Source of the DNA: Phaeobacter sp. J2-8
Lineage (GTDB): Bacteria; Pseudomonadota; Alphaproteobacteria; Rhodobacterales; Rhodobacteraceae
Direction: 5' to 3'
DNA: 64,000 nt
Assembly: GCF_022867865.1 (NCBI RefSeq)
Contig: NZ_JALIEC010000003.1
Location: 620,001 to 684,000, forward strand
Position numbers and translations under genes: made by a program. This document shows, piece after piece, positions 16,285 to 24,281 of this stretch. Under the pieces are notes generated by a model. That model did no database searches. It had not been told where the DNA came from and saw nothing but the letters and a program-made list of their open reading frames with translations. The stretch's first letter is position 1. The number at the start of each line of letters is the position of its first letter.

Positions 16285-16848
16285 ATGACAAATTTGGCCA
16301 GCAGCACCTTGGCGGTGCAAAGAAAGCTGGAGGAAATCGCCTGTTATGCGTCGGCCATGGCCGTTGCGATAATGATGACCATCACCGTACTCGAAGTTTT
16401 TGCACGGGCCCTGTTTTCCATAAGTTTGCCCGGCGCTTATGAGTACGTCAGTTTGATGTTTGTGTATCTGATCTATCTGGGCCTGGGATATTCCCAACGC
16501 CATGACGCCCATATCACTGTGGGTATCCTGTACGATCACTTGCCCCGTGGCCTTCGAAAGGCTGTCGAGGGTGTCTACCTTCTTGCTGCGTTTTTGTTCT
16601 TTGCCATCCTGACCTGGACAAGCGCGGAATCCGCATGGACCAACTATGTCATGGGCGACACTGTCCTGGGCATTGTCGAAGTGAAAACCTGGTGGGCCCG
16701 TGCGGGTATTCCGGTTGGCCTGGCGCTGTTCTCGCTCCGGTTTCTGACGCAGTTGATCCATTTGATCACCAGAGACGAGCTGTTTGAGGAAACCGGACAA
16801 AATGATGTCCCGCAAAACGACCCCGCTGAAGATGAGGCAATGCCATGA
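16285..16848 (+). CDS. TRAP transporter small permease (DctQ family)
   Basis: 187 residues with four predicted membrane helices, the normal DctQ topology. Typical features include ITVLEVFARALF at the end of the first helix, LPGAYEYVSLMFVYLIYLGLG in the second and the soluble turn RHDAHITVGI. The start follows GAGGGAGGGA. The stop overlaps the large permease start (ATGA at 16845-16848), so the Q and M subunits are made together. It forms the membrane complex served by the receptor at 15080-16096. Confidence 0.93.
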   Translation: MTNLASSTLAVQRKLEEIACYASAMAVAIMMTITVLEVFARALFSISLPGAYEYVSLMFVYLIYLGLGYSQRHDAHITVGILYDHLPRGLRKAVEGVYLLAAFLFFAILTWTSAESAWTNYVMGDTVLGIVEVKTWWARAGIPVGLALFSLRFLTQLIHLITRDELFEETGQNDVPQNDPAEDEAMP

Positions 16849-18152
16849 TTGAATCACTGCAATTACCGTTTGTGATTGGGATGGTCGCGGTCCTTATGGT
16901 CATGCGTGTTCCCGTGGGCATTTCATTGTTGATTTCAGGTGCCACCGGATTTGCGTTCATTCGCGGGACAACAATCACCTTTGACGCCATCGGCGGGCGG
17001 TTGTTCGACATCGGGTCGGGATATGCGCTGAGCGCGGTGCCGCTGTTCCTTCTTATGGGGCATGTCGCGGCCAAGGCTGGCATCACGCAGGACATCTATC
17101 GGGCGACGCGCGCCTGGTTGGGGCATCTCAAGGGCAGTGTGGTGATTTCCACGACGGTTGCGGCAGTTGCCTTTGCCGCGTGTTCCGGGTCGACAACGTC
17201 GTCGACTGCGGTGTTCGGGCGTGTCGCGATCCCGGAAATGCTGCGTCTCAAGGTGAACCGCAAACTGGCCGCTGGCTGTGTGGCCACGGTGGGCACGCTT
17301 GCCGGTATGATCCCGCCTAGCATCAACTTGATCGTATACGGGATTATCGCGCGGGAATCTGTGCCCAAGCTGTTGATCGCCGGCATTGTTCCGGGGTTGC
17401 TGACGGCGTTTGCATACCTTGTGATGATCTATATCCGTGTGAGCCGTAACCCCGACATGGCGCCGGCCCTGCCCAAAGCCGGGATCGAAGAGCGTTTGCA
17501 ATCTTTGAAAGGCGTCTGGAGCTTTCTGGTACTTGGCAGCGTCGTGATCGGCGGCATCTATGCTGGCATCATCACCCCGACAGAAGCCGGTGCAATTGGG
17601 GCCATCGGATCTTTCCTGATCGCATTGCTGCGCAAACGGATGTCCTTTGCGGTTTTGAAAGAGGTCTTTCTTGACACCGCGCAGACCACATCGGTGATCT
17701 TCATCATTCTCGTCGGGGCCTTGATCTTCTCGTCCTACCTGGCGGTAAGTGGCGCATCGGGGGCGGTGTCCGAATATATCGTCGGTCTTGATATGTCGAT
17801 GATGGGCATTGTCTGTATCTATGTCCTGCTCTTGCTGGTGTTGGGCTGTATGGTTGATCCGGTGTCGGTGATGTTCCTGACCGTGCCGATCTTTGTGCCG
17901 CCGCTGATCGAACTGGGCGCGCATCCGATCTGGTTGGCGATTGTTGTGGTCAAAACGCTGGAGATCGGATTGATCACACCCCCGGTCGGATTGAATGCCT
18001 TTGTTCTCAAAGGGGTCGCACCGTCCTTCTCATTAAAAGAGATTTTCGGCGGTATCTGGTGGTTCCTGCAGGTTGAGGTGATCACCTTGCTGATGATCCT
18101 CTTCATTCCGGTCATCGCGACCTTCTTGCCCGAACTGGCCTATGCCAAATGA
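16845..18152 (+). CDS. TRAP transporter large permease (DctM family)
   Basis: 435 residues, a polytopic symporter of the elevator type with about 11-12 membrane segments. Signatures include ACSGSTTSSTAVFGRVAIPEM, GTLAGMIPPSINLIVYGI, YAGIITPTEAGAIGA and the C-terminal ITPPVGLNAFVLKGVAP. It couples solute uptake to the sodium gradient in characterised members. It ends the TRAP operon, with a probable terminator about 30 bases later. Confidence 0.95.
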   Translation: MIESLQLPFVIGMVAVLMVMRVPVGISLLISGATGFAFIRGTTITFDAIGGRLFDIGSGYALSAVPLFLLMGHVAAKAGITQDIYRATRAWLGHLKGSVVISTTVAAVAFAACSGSTTSSTAVFGRVAIPEMLRLKVNRKLAAGCVATVGTLAGMIPPSINLIVYGIIARESVPKLLIAGIVPGLLTAFAYLVMIYIRVSRNPDMAPALPKAGIEERLQSLKGVWSFLVLGSVVIGGIYAGIITPTEAGAIGAIGSFLIALLRKRMSFAVLKEVFLDTAQTTSVIFIILVGALIFSSYLAVSGASGAVSEYIVGLDMSMMGIVCIYVLLLLVLGCMVDPVSVMFLTVPIFVPPLIELGAHPIWLAIVVVKTLEIGLITPPVGLNAFVLKGVAPSFSLKEIFGGIWWFLQVEVITLLMILFIPVIATFLPELAYAK

Positions 18153-18183
18153 CGGCGTGATCTTCGCCCTTTAAGCGCACCAG

Positions 18184-18235
18184 ATGCGGCCAATGATTTG
18201 GGTGGTTTCCCGATCGTTGGCCGCATTTGTTTTGG
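18184..18235 (+). terminator. Probable terminator of the TRAP operon
   Basis: ATGCGGCCAA (18184-18193) and TTGGCCGCAT (18217-18226) form a perfect 10-bp stem with a 23-base loop, followed by TTGTTTTGG. It lies between the converging TRAP and LacI-type genes. The long loop makes the assignment less certain. Confidence 0.6.
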
Positions 18236-18257
18236 GGGCAGGGTGGTGGTGCTCGTC

Positions 18258-19235
18258 CTAGCGCAGGACCAGCTCTGCCGGAAAAGAGGTTTTCAGAACC
18301 TGTTCTGTGGGCGAGGTGGCGGAAATCAAGGCAATGGCGCTTTCGACCAAAGGTTCCACCGGCACCCTGATTGTCGTCATGCCGCCATTTATCCATTGAT
18401 AAAATGACGGATCGCCATAGCCCACAAAGGCCGGCTGACTGTCGTTTGCGCCCAGGCTGTCCATGAAGGCACTGAGCGCGCCGTTCGAGATTTCGAAACC
18501 GCCACAGACCAGGGCCGTCGCCTGGCGCGACGTCAGGATTTCGGCGGCATTGCTGCGGCCCATTTCGAAAGAGGGTGTTCCTGTTCGGATCAATTCAGCA
18601 GGGGTTTCCAGTCCAAGATCATGCGCACCGGCCAGAAACGCCGCAAGGCGGCCTCGGCCGCTCGACAGGGTTTCGTCCGCCCCGATATAGGCAATGCGGC
18701 TGTGCCCGGCCTGTGCCAAATGCGCCACCGCCGCGATGATGGCGGGGGAATCTTCGACAAGGATTGACGGGTTCGGGGTCGGGCTTTCGCGTCGGCGGAT
18801 CAGCTCGATCAACCGCATGGAATCCGGCGGCGACACCTTGGCGGGTGTATCCCCGGGTGCGGGAACCATCACCACACAAGCGGCCTGAATTTCGCGCAGC
18901 CGGTCAAGCGCCTGTTGTTCCGTTTCGATATTGTCATTGGTCAAATGAATGACAAGCTGCAAGGCATGCGCATCACAGGCGAGGGCCATTGCATTGGCAA
19001 AACGCGCATAAAATTCGTTGACGATATTGGGCAGAACCAAGCCGACAATCTTGGCCCCATCCCCCCGCATTGCCATCGCAGCGGCGTTTTTCACATAGCC
19101 AAGCTCACGTGCGCGATTTTGAACCGCGTCTCGCGTTTCTTTTAGGACATTCGGGTTGTTCGACAGCGCGCGCGAGACTGTCATGTGAGAAATGCCAAGG
19201 TCCTTGGCAATCGATTTGATGGTGACGCGGGTCAA
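18258..19235 (-). CDS. LacI-family transcriptional regulator
   Basis: 325 residues. The N-terminal helix-turn-helix (residues 4-24, TIKSIAKDLGISHMTVSRALS) and hinge (ARELGYVKNAAAMAMRG) are classical LacI features, followed by the periplasmic-binding-like core (KIVGLVLPNIVNEFY). The start is a TTG at 19235, eight bases after AAAGG; it gives the usual short N-terminus. It is transcribed away from the kinase-enolase operon, and a perfect 16-bp palindrome lies in the shared upstream region. It probably represses that operon until a sugar-like inducer binds. Confidence 0.93.
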   Translation of the reverse strand: MTRVTIKSIAKDLGISHMTVSRALSNNPNVLKETRDAVQNRARELGYVKNAAAMAMRGDGAKIVGLVLPNIVNEFYARFANAMALACDAHALQLVIHLTNDNIETEQQALDRLREIQAACVVMVPAPGDTPAKVSPPDSMRLIELIRRRESPTPNPSILVEDSPAIIAAVAHLAQAGHSRIAYIGADETLSSGRGRLAAFLAGAHDLGLETPAELIRTGTPSFEMGRSNAAEILTSRQATALVCGGFEISNGALSAFMDSLGANDSQPAFVGYGDPSFYQWINGGMTTIRVPVEPLVESAIALISATSPTEQVLKTSFPAELVLR

Positions 19236-19287
19236 AGCGGATACCTTTCAAGACTTCGGTTTACTAGCATTTAGTTTGGGATGTGTC

Positions 19288-19293
19288 TTGACA
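19288..19293 (+). promoter_or_regulatory. -35 box upstream of the kinase-enolase operon
   Basis: A perfect TTGACA on the plus strand in the divergent intergenic region. The -10 is ambiguous: TATCCT (19307-19312) is close but only 13 bases away, and TAGATG lies at 18 bases. The operator palindrome (19315-19330) overlaps or follows the presumed transcription start. Confidence 0.4.
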
Positions 19294-19314
19294 GAAAAAG
19301 GTGCTTTATCCTAG

Positions 19315-19330
19315 ATGTTCACGTGAACAT
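19315..19330. promoter_or_regulatory. Perfect 16-bp palindrome, likely LacI-type operator
   Basis: ATGTTCACGTGAACAT is fully self-complementary with a central CG, the form expected of a LacI/GalR operator. It lies between the divergent regulator (start 19235) and kinase gene (start 19334), only three bases before the kinase ATG, where bound repressor would block initiation. Confidence 0.75.
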
Positions 19331-19333
19331 AGT

Positions 19334-20356
19334 ATGGACCCACGCCAAATGACCCAGGCACTGGAACAGAGATGCAAAGACCTGATCGTGGATCTGGGGC
19401 TTGGCCGTATCTCGGAAATTACGTCGATTGTACCGCTGACGGGGGGGGTTGCCTCTGACATCGCGCGTGTTGCGGTGGGGGACGCGCAGTATTGCGTCAA
19501 GTTTGCCTTGCCCAAGCTCAAGGTCGCTGCGGATTGGCGCGCGCCCGTTCACCGCAACGCCGCAGAATACGCGTGGTTACAGGTCGCCGCAGACATCCTG
19601 CCACAAAACGCCGTGCAGCTTTTTGGCAGGTCGGACACGGCACATGGCTTTGCGATGGAGTTTGTCACCGGTGCGGGTGTCTATCTGTGGAAGGCCCGGA
19701 TGCTTGCGGCGGCCGCCCCAAAGGGGGAGGCCGCAATCGTCGGTGACATGATCGGACGCATTCATGCGGCCTCGACCGCCCCGGCATTCAACAAAACCCC
19801 GTTTCAAAATCACGACGATTTCCGCGCCCTCAGGATCGAGCCCTATCTGACCTTCACGGCCAGCGCCCATCCCGAAGTGGCGGGGCAGCTGAACGCATTG
19901 GCGGCCATGCTCTATGACAGTTCCGCCGTTCTGGTGCATGGCGACGTCAGCCCAAAGAACATTCTGTTTCGCGATGGCGGGGCAATTGTTCTGGACGCCG
20001 AATGCGCGACGATGGGGGACGCCAGTTTCGACACGGCATTTTGCCTCAATCATCTGGTGCTTAAATCCGTGCATATCCCCGAAACGCGTCGCGCGTTGCT
20101 GGCGGAAATCGGCGCTTTCTGGTCGGCCTATGCCCCCCATGTAACATGGGAGCCGCAGGCGCAGCTGGAAGGTCGGGTTGCCCGGCTGCTGCCGGCATTG
20201 ATGTTGGCGCGGGTCGACGGAAAATCCCCCGTAGAATATCTGGATGAGGCCGAGCGCGCGCAGGTGCGCGGCTTGGCCCTTTCCCTGATCGAACAACCGG
20301 CCTCAACCCTTTCAGCGGTGGTTGAGCGTCTGACAACAGATTTGAAGGAAACATAA
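19334..20356 (+). CDS. APH-family small-molecule kinase
   Basis: A 340-residue protein-kinase-like phosphotransferase. It has a glycine-rich loop (PLTGGVASDIARV), an ATP-binding lysine in YCVKFALPKL, the catalytic loop HGDVSPKN (His202, Asp204, Asn209) and a metal-binding Asp221 in VLDAECA. It belongs with aminoglycoside, choline and methylthioribose kinases; given the operon, a hydroxylated metabolite is the likelier substrate than an antibiotic. No Shine-Dalgarno precedes the ATG at 19334, which directly follows the operator palindrome, so translation may be leaderless. The codons for the glycine loop contain a run of eight Gs. The next gene starts three bases after the stop. Confidence 0.85.
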   Translation: MDPRQMTQALEQRCKDLIVDLGLGRISEITSIVPLTGGVASDIARVAVGDAQYCVKFALPKLKVAADWRAPVHRNAAEYAWLQVAADILPQNAVQLFGRSDTAHGFAMEFVTGAGVYLWKARMLAAAAPKGEAAIVGDMIGRIHAASTAPAFNKTPFQNHDDFRALRIEPYLTFTASAHPEVAGQLNALAAMLYDSSAVLVHGDVSPKNILFRDGGAIVLDAECATMGDASFDTAFCLNHLVLKSVHIPETRRALLAEIGAFWSAYAPHVTWEPQAQLEGRVARLLPALMLARVDGKSPVEYLDEAERAQVRGLALSLIEQPASTLSAVVERLTTDLKET

Positions 20357-20358
20357 AC

Positions 20359-21675
20359 GTGTCACATATCAAAGACGTAATCGGGCGGCGGGTCTGGGAC
20401 TACGCGGGCATCCAACGGTCGAAGTGGATGTCGTTCTGGACACTGGCACAATCGGGCGTGCCATTGCACCGGCAGGGGCGTCGCGCGGCACGCGTGAGGC
20501 GATTGACCTGCGCGATGGTGGTGCCGCGCTGCAAGGCAAGAACGTCAGGCGTGCCTTGGAAAACGTGAATGGCCCCATTGCGGCCGCGCTCAAAGGGCGG
20601 GATGTGCAGGATCAATCCGGCGCAGATGCGGCCATTCTTGCGCTTGATCCGTCACCGTTGAAAAACACCTTGGGCGGCAATGCCACGGTTTCGACATCCC
20701 TCGCGGTTCTGCATGCGGCGGCGGCGGATACGGGCTGTGCCTTGTGGCGGCATGTGGCGGATCAGACCGGGTTCACACCGTCATTGCCATTGCCCGAAAT
20801 CCAGATTTTTGGCGGCGGGGCCCATGCGGGACGCCGCGTCGACATACAGGATTTCATGATCATGGTCCCCGGCGCCAGCAGCTTTGACGAAGTGATGGAG
20901 ATCACGAACGAAGTCTATTTCGCGGCCTGGCGACATCATGCGGTCCAGGGGGAAACTGGCGGGGGTGGCCGACGAGGGCGGCTGGTGGCCGATGTTTGAC
21001 AGCAACGAAGAGGCGCTGGAAACGCTGATCGGTGCGATCGAAAAAGCGGGCGAGAAACCCGGTGACCGGGTTGTCATATCGCTCGACATTGCGGCTTCTG
21101 AGTTTTGCAGCGATGGCCGTTACCAGCTGGCGCTTGAAAATCGCGACATGGACAGCAGCGCCATGATCGACATGTTGGGCGGCTGGCTTGATGCCTATCC
21201 GATTGTTTCAATCGAAGACCCGCTTGCCGAAACCGACAAGGACGGCACGCGCGAGTTTACGCGCCGCTTTGGCGACAAGGTGCAGATCATCGGCGACGAT
21301 TACCTTGTGACCAACGCGGCCCTTGTGGAACAGGCCCAGACAGATGGTGCCTGCAACGCGGTGCTGATCAAGGTCAATCAAGCTGGCACCGTCACTGAAA
21401 GCTTTGACACCTTCCGCAAGGCACGGGCCGGGGGCTGGGGCGCGATTGTTTCGGCGCGCTCTGGCGAAACCGAAGACGTCTCGATCAGCCATCTGGCGAC
21501 CGGATTGGGCGGGGGACAGCTGAAGGTCGGCTCGTTCACCCGATCAGAGCGGATGGTGAAATGGAACGAATGCCTCCGCATTCAGGACACGCTTGGCGCA
21601 CAGGCCTTTGTCGGGGGCGCGCCCTTGGCGAACACATGGTGGGGCCAACAGAATAACAAGGGACGAAAATCATGA
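20359..21675 (+). pseudogene. Enolase (phosphopyruvate hydratase) paralogue, two compensating frame breaks
   Basis: From a GTG at 20359 the protein is enolase-like end to end (about 438 residues when repaired). One base is missing near 20400-20405 (before RGHPTVEVDV) and one is extra at 20927-20930 (before DIMRSRGKLAG). Conserved elements: magnesium ligands in SLDIAASEF, SIEDPL and IGDDYLVTN, and lysines in LIKVNQ and GQLKVGS. Departures from canonical enolase: PSGASTG is PAGASRG, the active-site Glu of IQEFM is Asp, HRSGE is ARSGE, and DEGGYAP-type is DEGGWWP. It is therefore likely to be a specialised dehydratase, not glycolytic enolase. It sits between the kinase and an FAH hydrolase in one operon. 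Confidence 0.85.
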
Positions 21676-22520
21676 AGCTCGCGCGTTATGGTGACCGGTA
21701 TGGCACCAAAATTCCCTGTATCCTTGATGCCGATGGCGTGGCGCGCGATGCCTCGTCCATTGTGCAGGACTTTGGCCCGCGAACCCTGTCGCCCGAATTG
21801 TTGGCGACGCTTGCAGCCACCGATCCCCAAAGCCTGCCTGTCGCGGATATCGCTGGCAAACGGTTGGCGCCGCCCGTGGCGCAGCCCTTCAACATCTGGT
21901 GCGTCGGCCTGAACTATTCGGACCACGCAAAAGAGGCCGGTCTACCGGTGCCCGACGAGCCCATTTTGTTCAACAAATCCACAGTGACCTACTGTGGTGC
22001 GGGTGACGATATCCTCAAATCTGCCCAGATGACAAAACTGGACTGGGAGGTGGAGCTGGGGATCGTCATCGGCAAACCTGCGCTCAACATTTCCAAAGCA
22101 GAGGCAATGGATCACATCGCCGGTTTTGTCGTGGTGAACGACCTGTCGGAACGGGCGTGGCAGATGGAGCGGTCGGGTCAATGGGTCAAAGGCAAAAGCT
22201 TTCCCAATTTCTGTCCGACCGGGCCGTTTCTGGCAACCAGAGACGAGATCGAAGACGTGCAAAACCTGGGCATGTGGCTTGATGTGAATGGCACGCGCAT
22301 GCAAACCGGCAATACCGCAACGATGATTTTCGATGTGGCAACCATCGTCAGCTACATGTCTGAATTCACACGCCTGGAGGCCGGCGATCTGATTTGCACC
22401 GGCACACCACCGGGTGTGGGCGCAGGCATGACACCGCCCGTCTGGTTGAACGTCGGCGATGAAGTATCCCTTGGGATCGACGGATTAGGTGCACAAAAAC
22501 AGAAGGTTGTCGCCTTTTAA
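21672..22520 (+). CDS. Fumarylacetoacetate hydrolase (FAH) family protein
   Basis: 282 residues. The start overlaps the enolase stop (ATGA). The FAH fold is clear: NIWCVGLNYSDHAKE, EPILFNKSTVT, the metal pair Glu126 and Glu128 in DWEVELGIVIG, VVNDLSERAWQ, and GDLICTGTPPGVG. Members hydrolyse C-C bonds of beta-diketo acids or act as decarboxylases and lyases. The length and sequence resemble diketo-deoxy-sugar-acid hydrolases and ureidoglycolate lyases. With an SDR dehydrogenase next door, the parallel with the last steps of L-fuconate or L-rhamnonate oxidation is suggestive (inference). Confidence 0.92.
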   Translation: MKLARYGDRYGTKIPCILDADGVARDASSIVQDFGPRTLSPELLATLAATDPQSLPVADIAGKRLAPPVAQPFNIWCVGLNYSDHAKEAGLPVPDEPILFNKSTVTYCGAGDDILKSAQMTKLDWEVELGIVIGKPALNISKAEAMDHIAGFVVVNDLSERAWQMERSGQWVKGKSFPNFCPTGPFLATRDEIEDVQNLGMWLDVNGTRMQTGNTATMIFDVATIVSYMSEFTRLEAGDLICTGTPPGVGAGMTPPVWLNVGDEVSLGIDGLGAQKQKVVAF

Positions 22521-22551
22521 CGGCAGGCGCGGATCGAAGAAGGGAACACAT

Positions 22552-23304
22552 ATGAATACTCTGGATCTTCAGGGCCGTCGGGCCGTGATCACAGGTGGTG
22601 CCCGCGGTATGGGGTTCGCCTTTGCCAAACGGTTTTTGGAAAGCGGGGCCTCTGTCGCCCTGTGGGACGTCAACGAGGTGGCGCTGGAGCGGGCCAAAAC
22701 GGCGCTTGATCCATTGGGCAAGGTGATCACCGACAGGGTCGATGTGTCGGATTATGCCAATGTCGAAACCGCCGCTACACAGGCCGCCGAGGCGCTGGGC
22801 GGTATCGACATATTGGTCAACGCGGCGGGGATCGCGGGGGTGAACACGGCGCTGGTCGATTATCCGATCGACACCTGGAACGCGGTGATGAACGTGAACC
22901 TGAACGGGATTTTTCACACCTGCCGGGCCATCGTGCCCCATATGCAAACAGGCGATTACGGGCGGATTGTGAACATCTCGTCCATGGCGGGCAAAGAGGG
23001 CAATCCCAATGCGTCGGCCTATTCCGTGTCAAAGGCTGGTGTGATCGGCTTGACCAAAAGCCTTGGCAAAGAGCTGGCAACAAGCAACATCCGCGTCAAT
23101 GCGATTTGCCCGGCCGTGATCAAAACGGAAATGCTGGACGATGTCACAGAGGAACAAATCGGCTATATGCTGGCCAAGATCCCGATGGGGCGCATGGGCA
23201 CGGTGGAAGAGATTTCCGCGATGGTCGGCTGGATGTGTTCGCAGGAATGCTCTTATTCGACGGGGGCGGTTTTCGACCTCTCTGGTGGGCGCGCGACCTA
23301 TTGA
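22552..23304 (+). CDS. SDR-family oxidoreductase
   Basis: A 250-residue classical short-chain dehydrogenase. It has the Rossmann glycine motif TGGARGMG (14-21), NAAG in the middle, the catalytic Ser in NISSMAG (near 143), Tyr157 and Lys161 in YSVSK, and a C-terminal dimer segment ending SGGRATY. The start at 22552 follows GAAGGGA; the upstream frame overlaps the FAH gene. It may oxidise a secondary alcohol of a keto-deoxy acid to give the diketo substrate of the preceding FAH hydrolase. It ends the operon. Confidence 0.93.
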   Translation: MNTLDLQGRRAVITGGARGMGFAFAKRFLESGASVALWDVNEVALERAKTALDPLGKVITDRVDVSDYANVETAATQAAEALGGIDILVNAAGIAGVNTALVDYPIDTWNAVMNVNLNGIFHTCRAIVPHMQTGDYGRIVNISSMAGKEGNPNASAYSVSKAGVIGLTKSLGKELATSNIRVNAICPAVIKTEMLDDVTEEQIGYMLAKIPMGRMGTVEEISAMVGWMCSQECSYSTGAVFDLSGGRATY

Positions 23305-23331
23305 GCTGGCCGCGCGATGCAGGTGGCTTTA

Positions 23332-23389
23332 GGGGGGGGGGGAACCGCTTGGCGAGGTTGCCGGAGGGCGGGTTGGCGCACACCGCCCT
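23332..23389 (+). terminator. Eleven-G run and weak hairpin between converging genes
   Basis: A homopolymer of eleven Gs (23332-23342) follows the SDR stop codon. AGGGCGG (23365-23371) and CCGCCCT (23383-23389) could then form a 7-bp stem with an 11-base loop. There is no T-tract, so termination is only possible, not proven. Confidence 0.35.
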
Positions 23390-23399
23390 TCGGGATGGC

Positions 23400-24275
23400 C
23401 TAGCTCACCGGCACCACATCCACCGTATGCAGCGTGTCCTGATCGCCAGAGGATCGCAGGCTGCCCTTGACCGGGGCGACATCGCTGTAGTCACGGCCAA
23501 AAGCCACGGTGATATGATCGGCAGAGACCAGAACATTGTTGGTGGGGTCAATTTCGATCCAGCCGTTTTCCATCCCGCACCATGCCCGGACCCAGGCGTG
23601 CATCGCATCCGCCCCTTCCAGTCGCGGTTGCCCCTCTGGCGGTTCGGTCCGCAAGAAACCAGAGACATAGGCCGCAGGTATGCCAAGTGCGCGCAGCGCC
23701 GAGATCATCACGTGGCTGTAATCCTGACAGACCCCGCGCCGGGCCTGAAACGCCTCAAGCGGGGTGGTGGCCACATGGGTGGCGTCGGGATCGAAATCGA
23801 ATGTGTCGTGGATGGCGCGGCTGATGGCGCGAACCGCATCAAGGGTCGACATCTGTGGGGTCGCCGTCGCGCGGGCAAAAGCCGCAATATCGGGGTCGGC
23901 GGCAATTCGCGGAGAAACGCCAAGGAAATGGTGCGGCGACGCCGGGGATATGCTGCGCAATCCGCCAAGCTCGCCGCCAATGTCCGCGACAGAGCAGCTG
24001 AGGTCCAGAGAGGTGTCGACCGTATCGCGCTGGATACGGCCCTGAAAGACAAATTCGATCTCATCCAGCCGCATGTCGTGGGCAACCTCGACTGTGGGAT
24101 TGCCAAAGAAATCCTGACCCGGCAGCCGATAGTTCGGGTTTGGCGTGATGTCGATCCGACTGTTCAGCGTTTGTTGCCCCGCCATTTCACGTGGGGCCAT
24201 GCGCAAAACGGTGCGGCTGGCGGCGGCAGGTTGGTAGTAGCGATAGGCGATCCGTAGTCTGACATCATAGAGCAT
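23400..24275 (-). CDS. Transglutaminase-like cysteine protease-fold protein (COG1305 type)
   Basis: 291 residues. The N-terminal part (1-120) is the beta-rich region found in bacterial transglutaminase-like proteins; the core has the catalytic triad Cys183 (RRGVCQDYSH), His226 (DAMHAWV) and Asp243 (EIDPTNN). No signal peptide is seen, so it probably acts in the cytoplasm. It is the last gene of the set ATP-grasp/alpha-E fusion and DUF2126, a combination described as a conserved amidoligase/peptidase locus, where it is expected to cleave or transfer an amide bond made by the ligase. Confidence 0.92.
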   Translation of the reverse strand: MLYDVRLRIAYRYYQPAAASRTVLRMAPREMAGQQTLNSRIDITPNPNYRLPGQDFFGNPTVEVAHDMRLDEIEFVFQGRIQRDTVDTSLDLSCSVADIGGELGGLRSISPASPHHFLGVSPRIAADPDIAAFARATATPQMSTLDAVRAISRAIHDTFDFDPDATHVATTPLEAFQARRGVCQDYSHVMISALRALGIPAAYVSGFLRTEPPEGQPRLEGADAMHAWVRAWCGMENGWIEIDPTNNVLVSADHITVAFGRDYSDVAPVKGSLRSSGDQDTLHTVDVVPVS

Positions 24276-24281
24276 GGCGGA

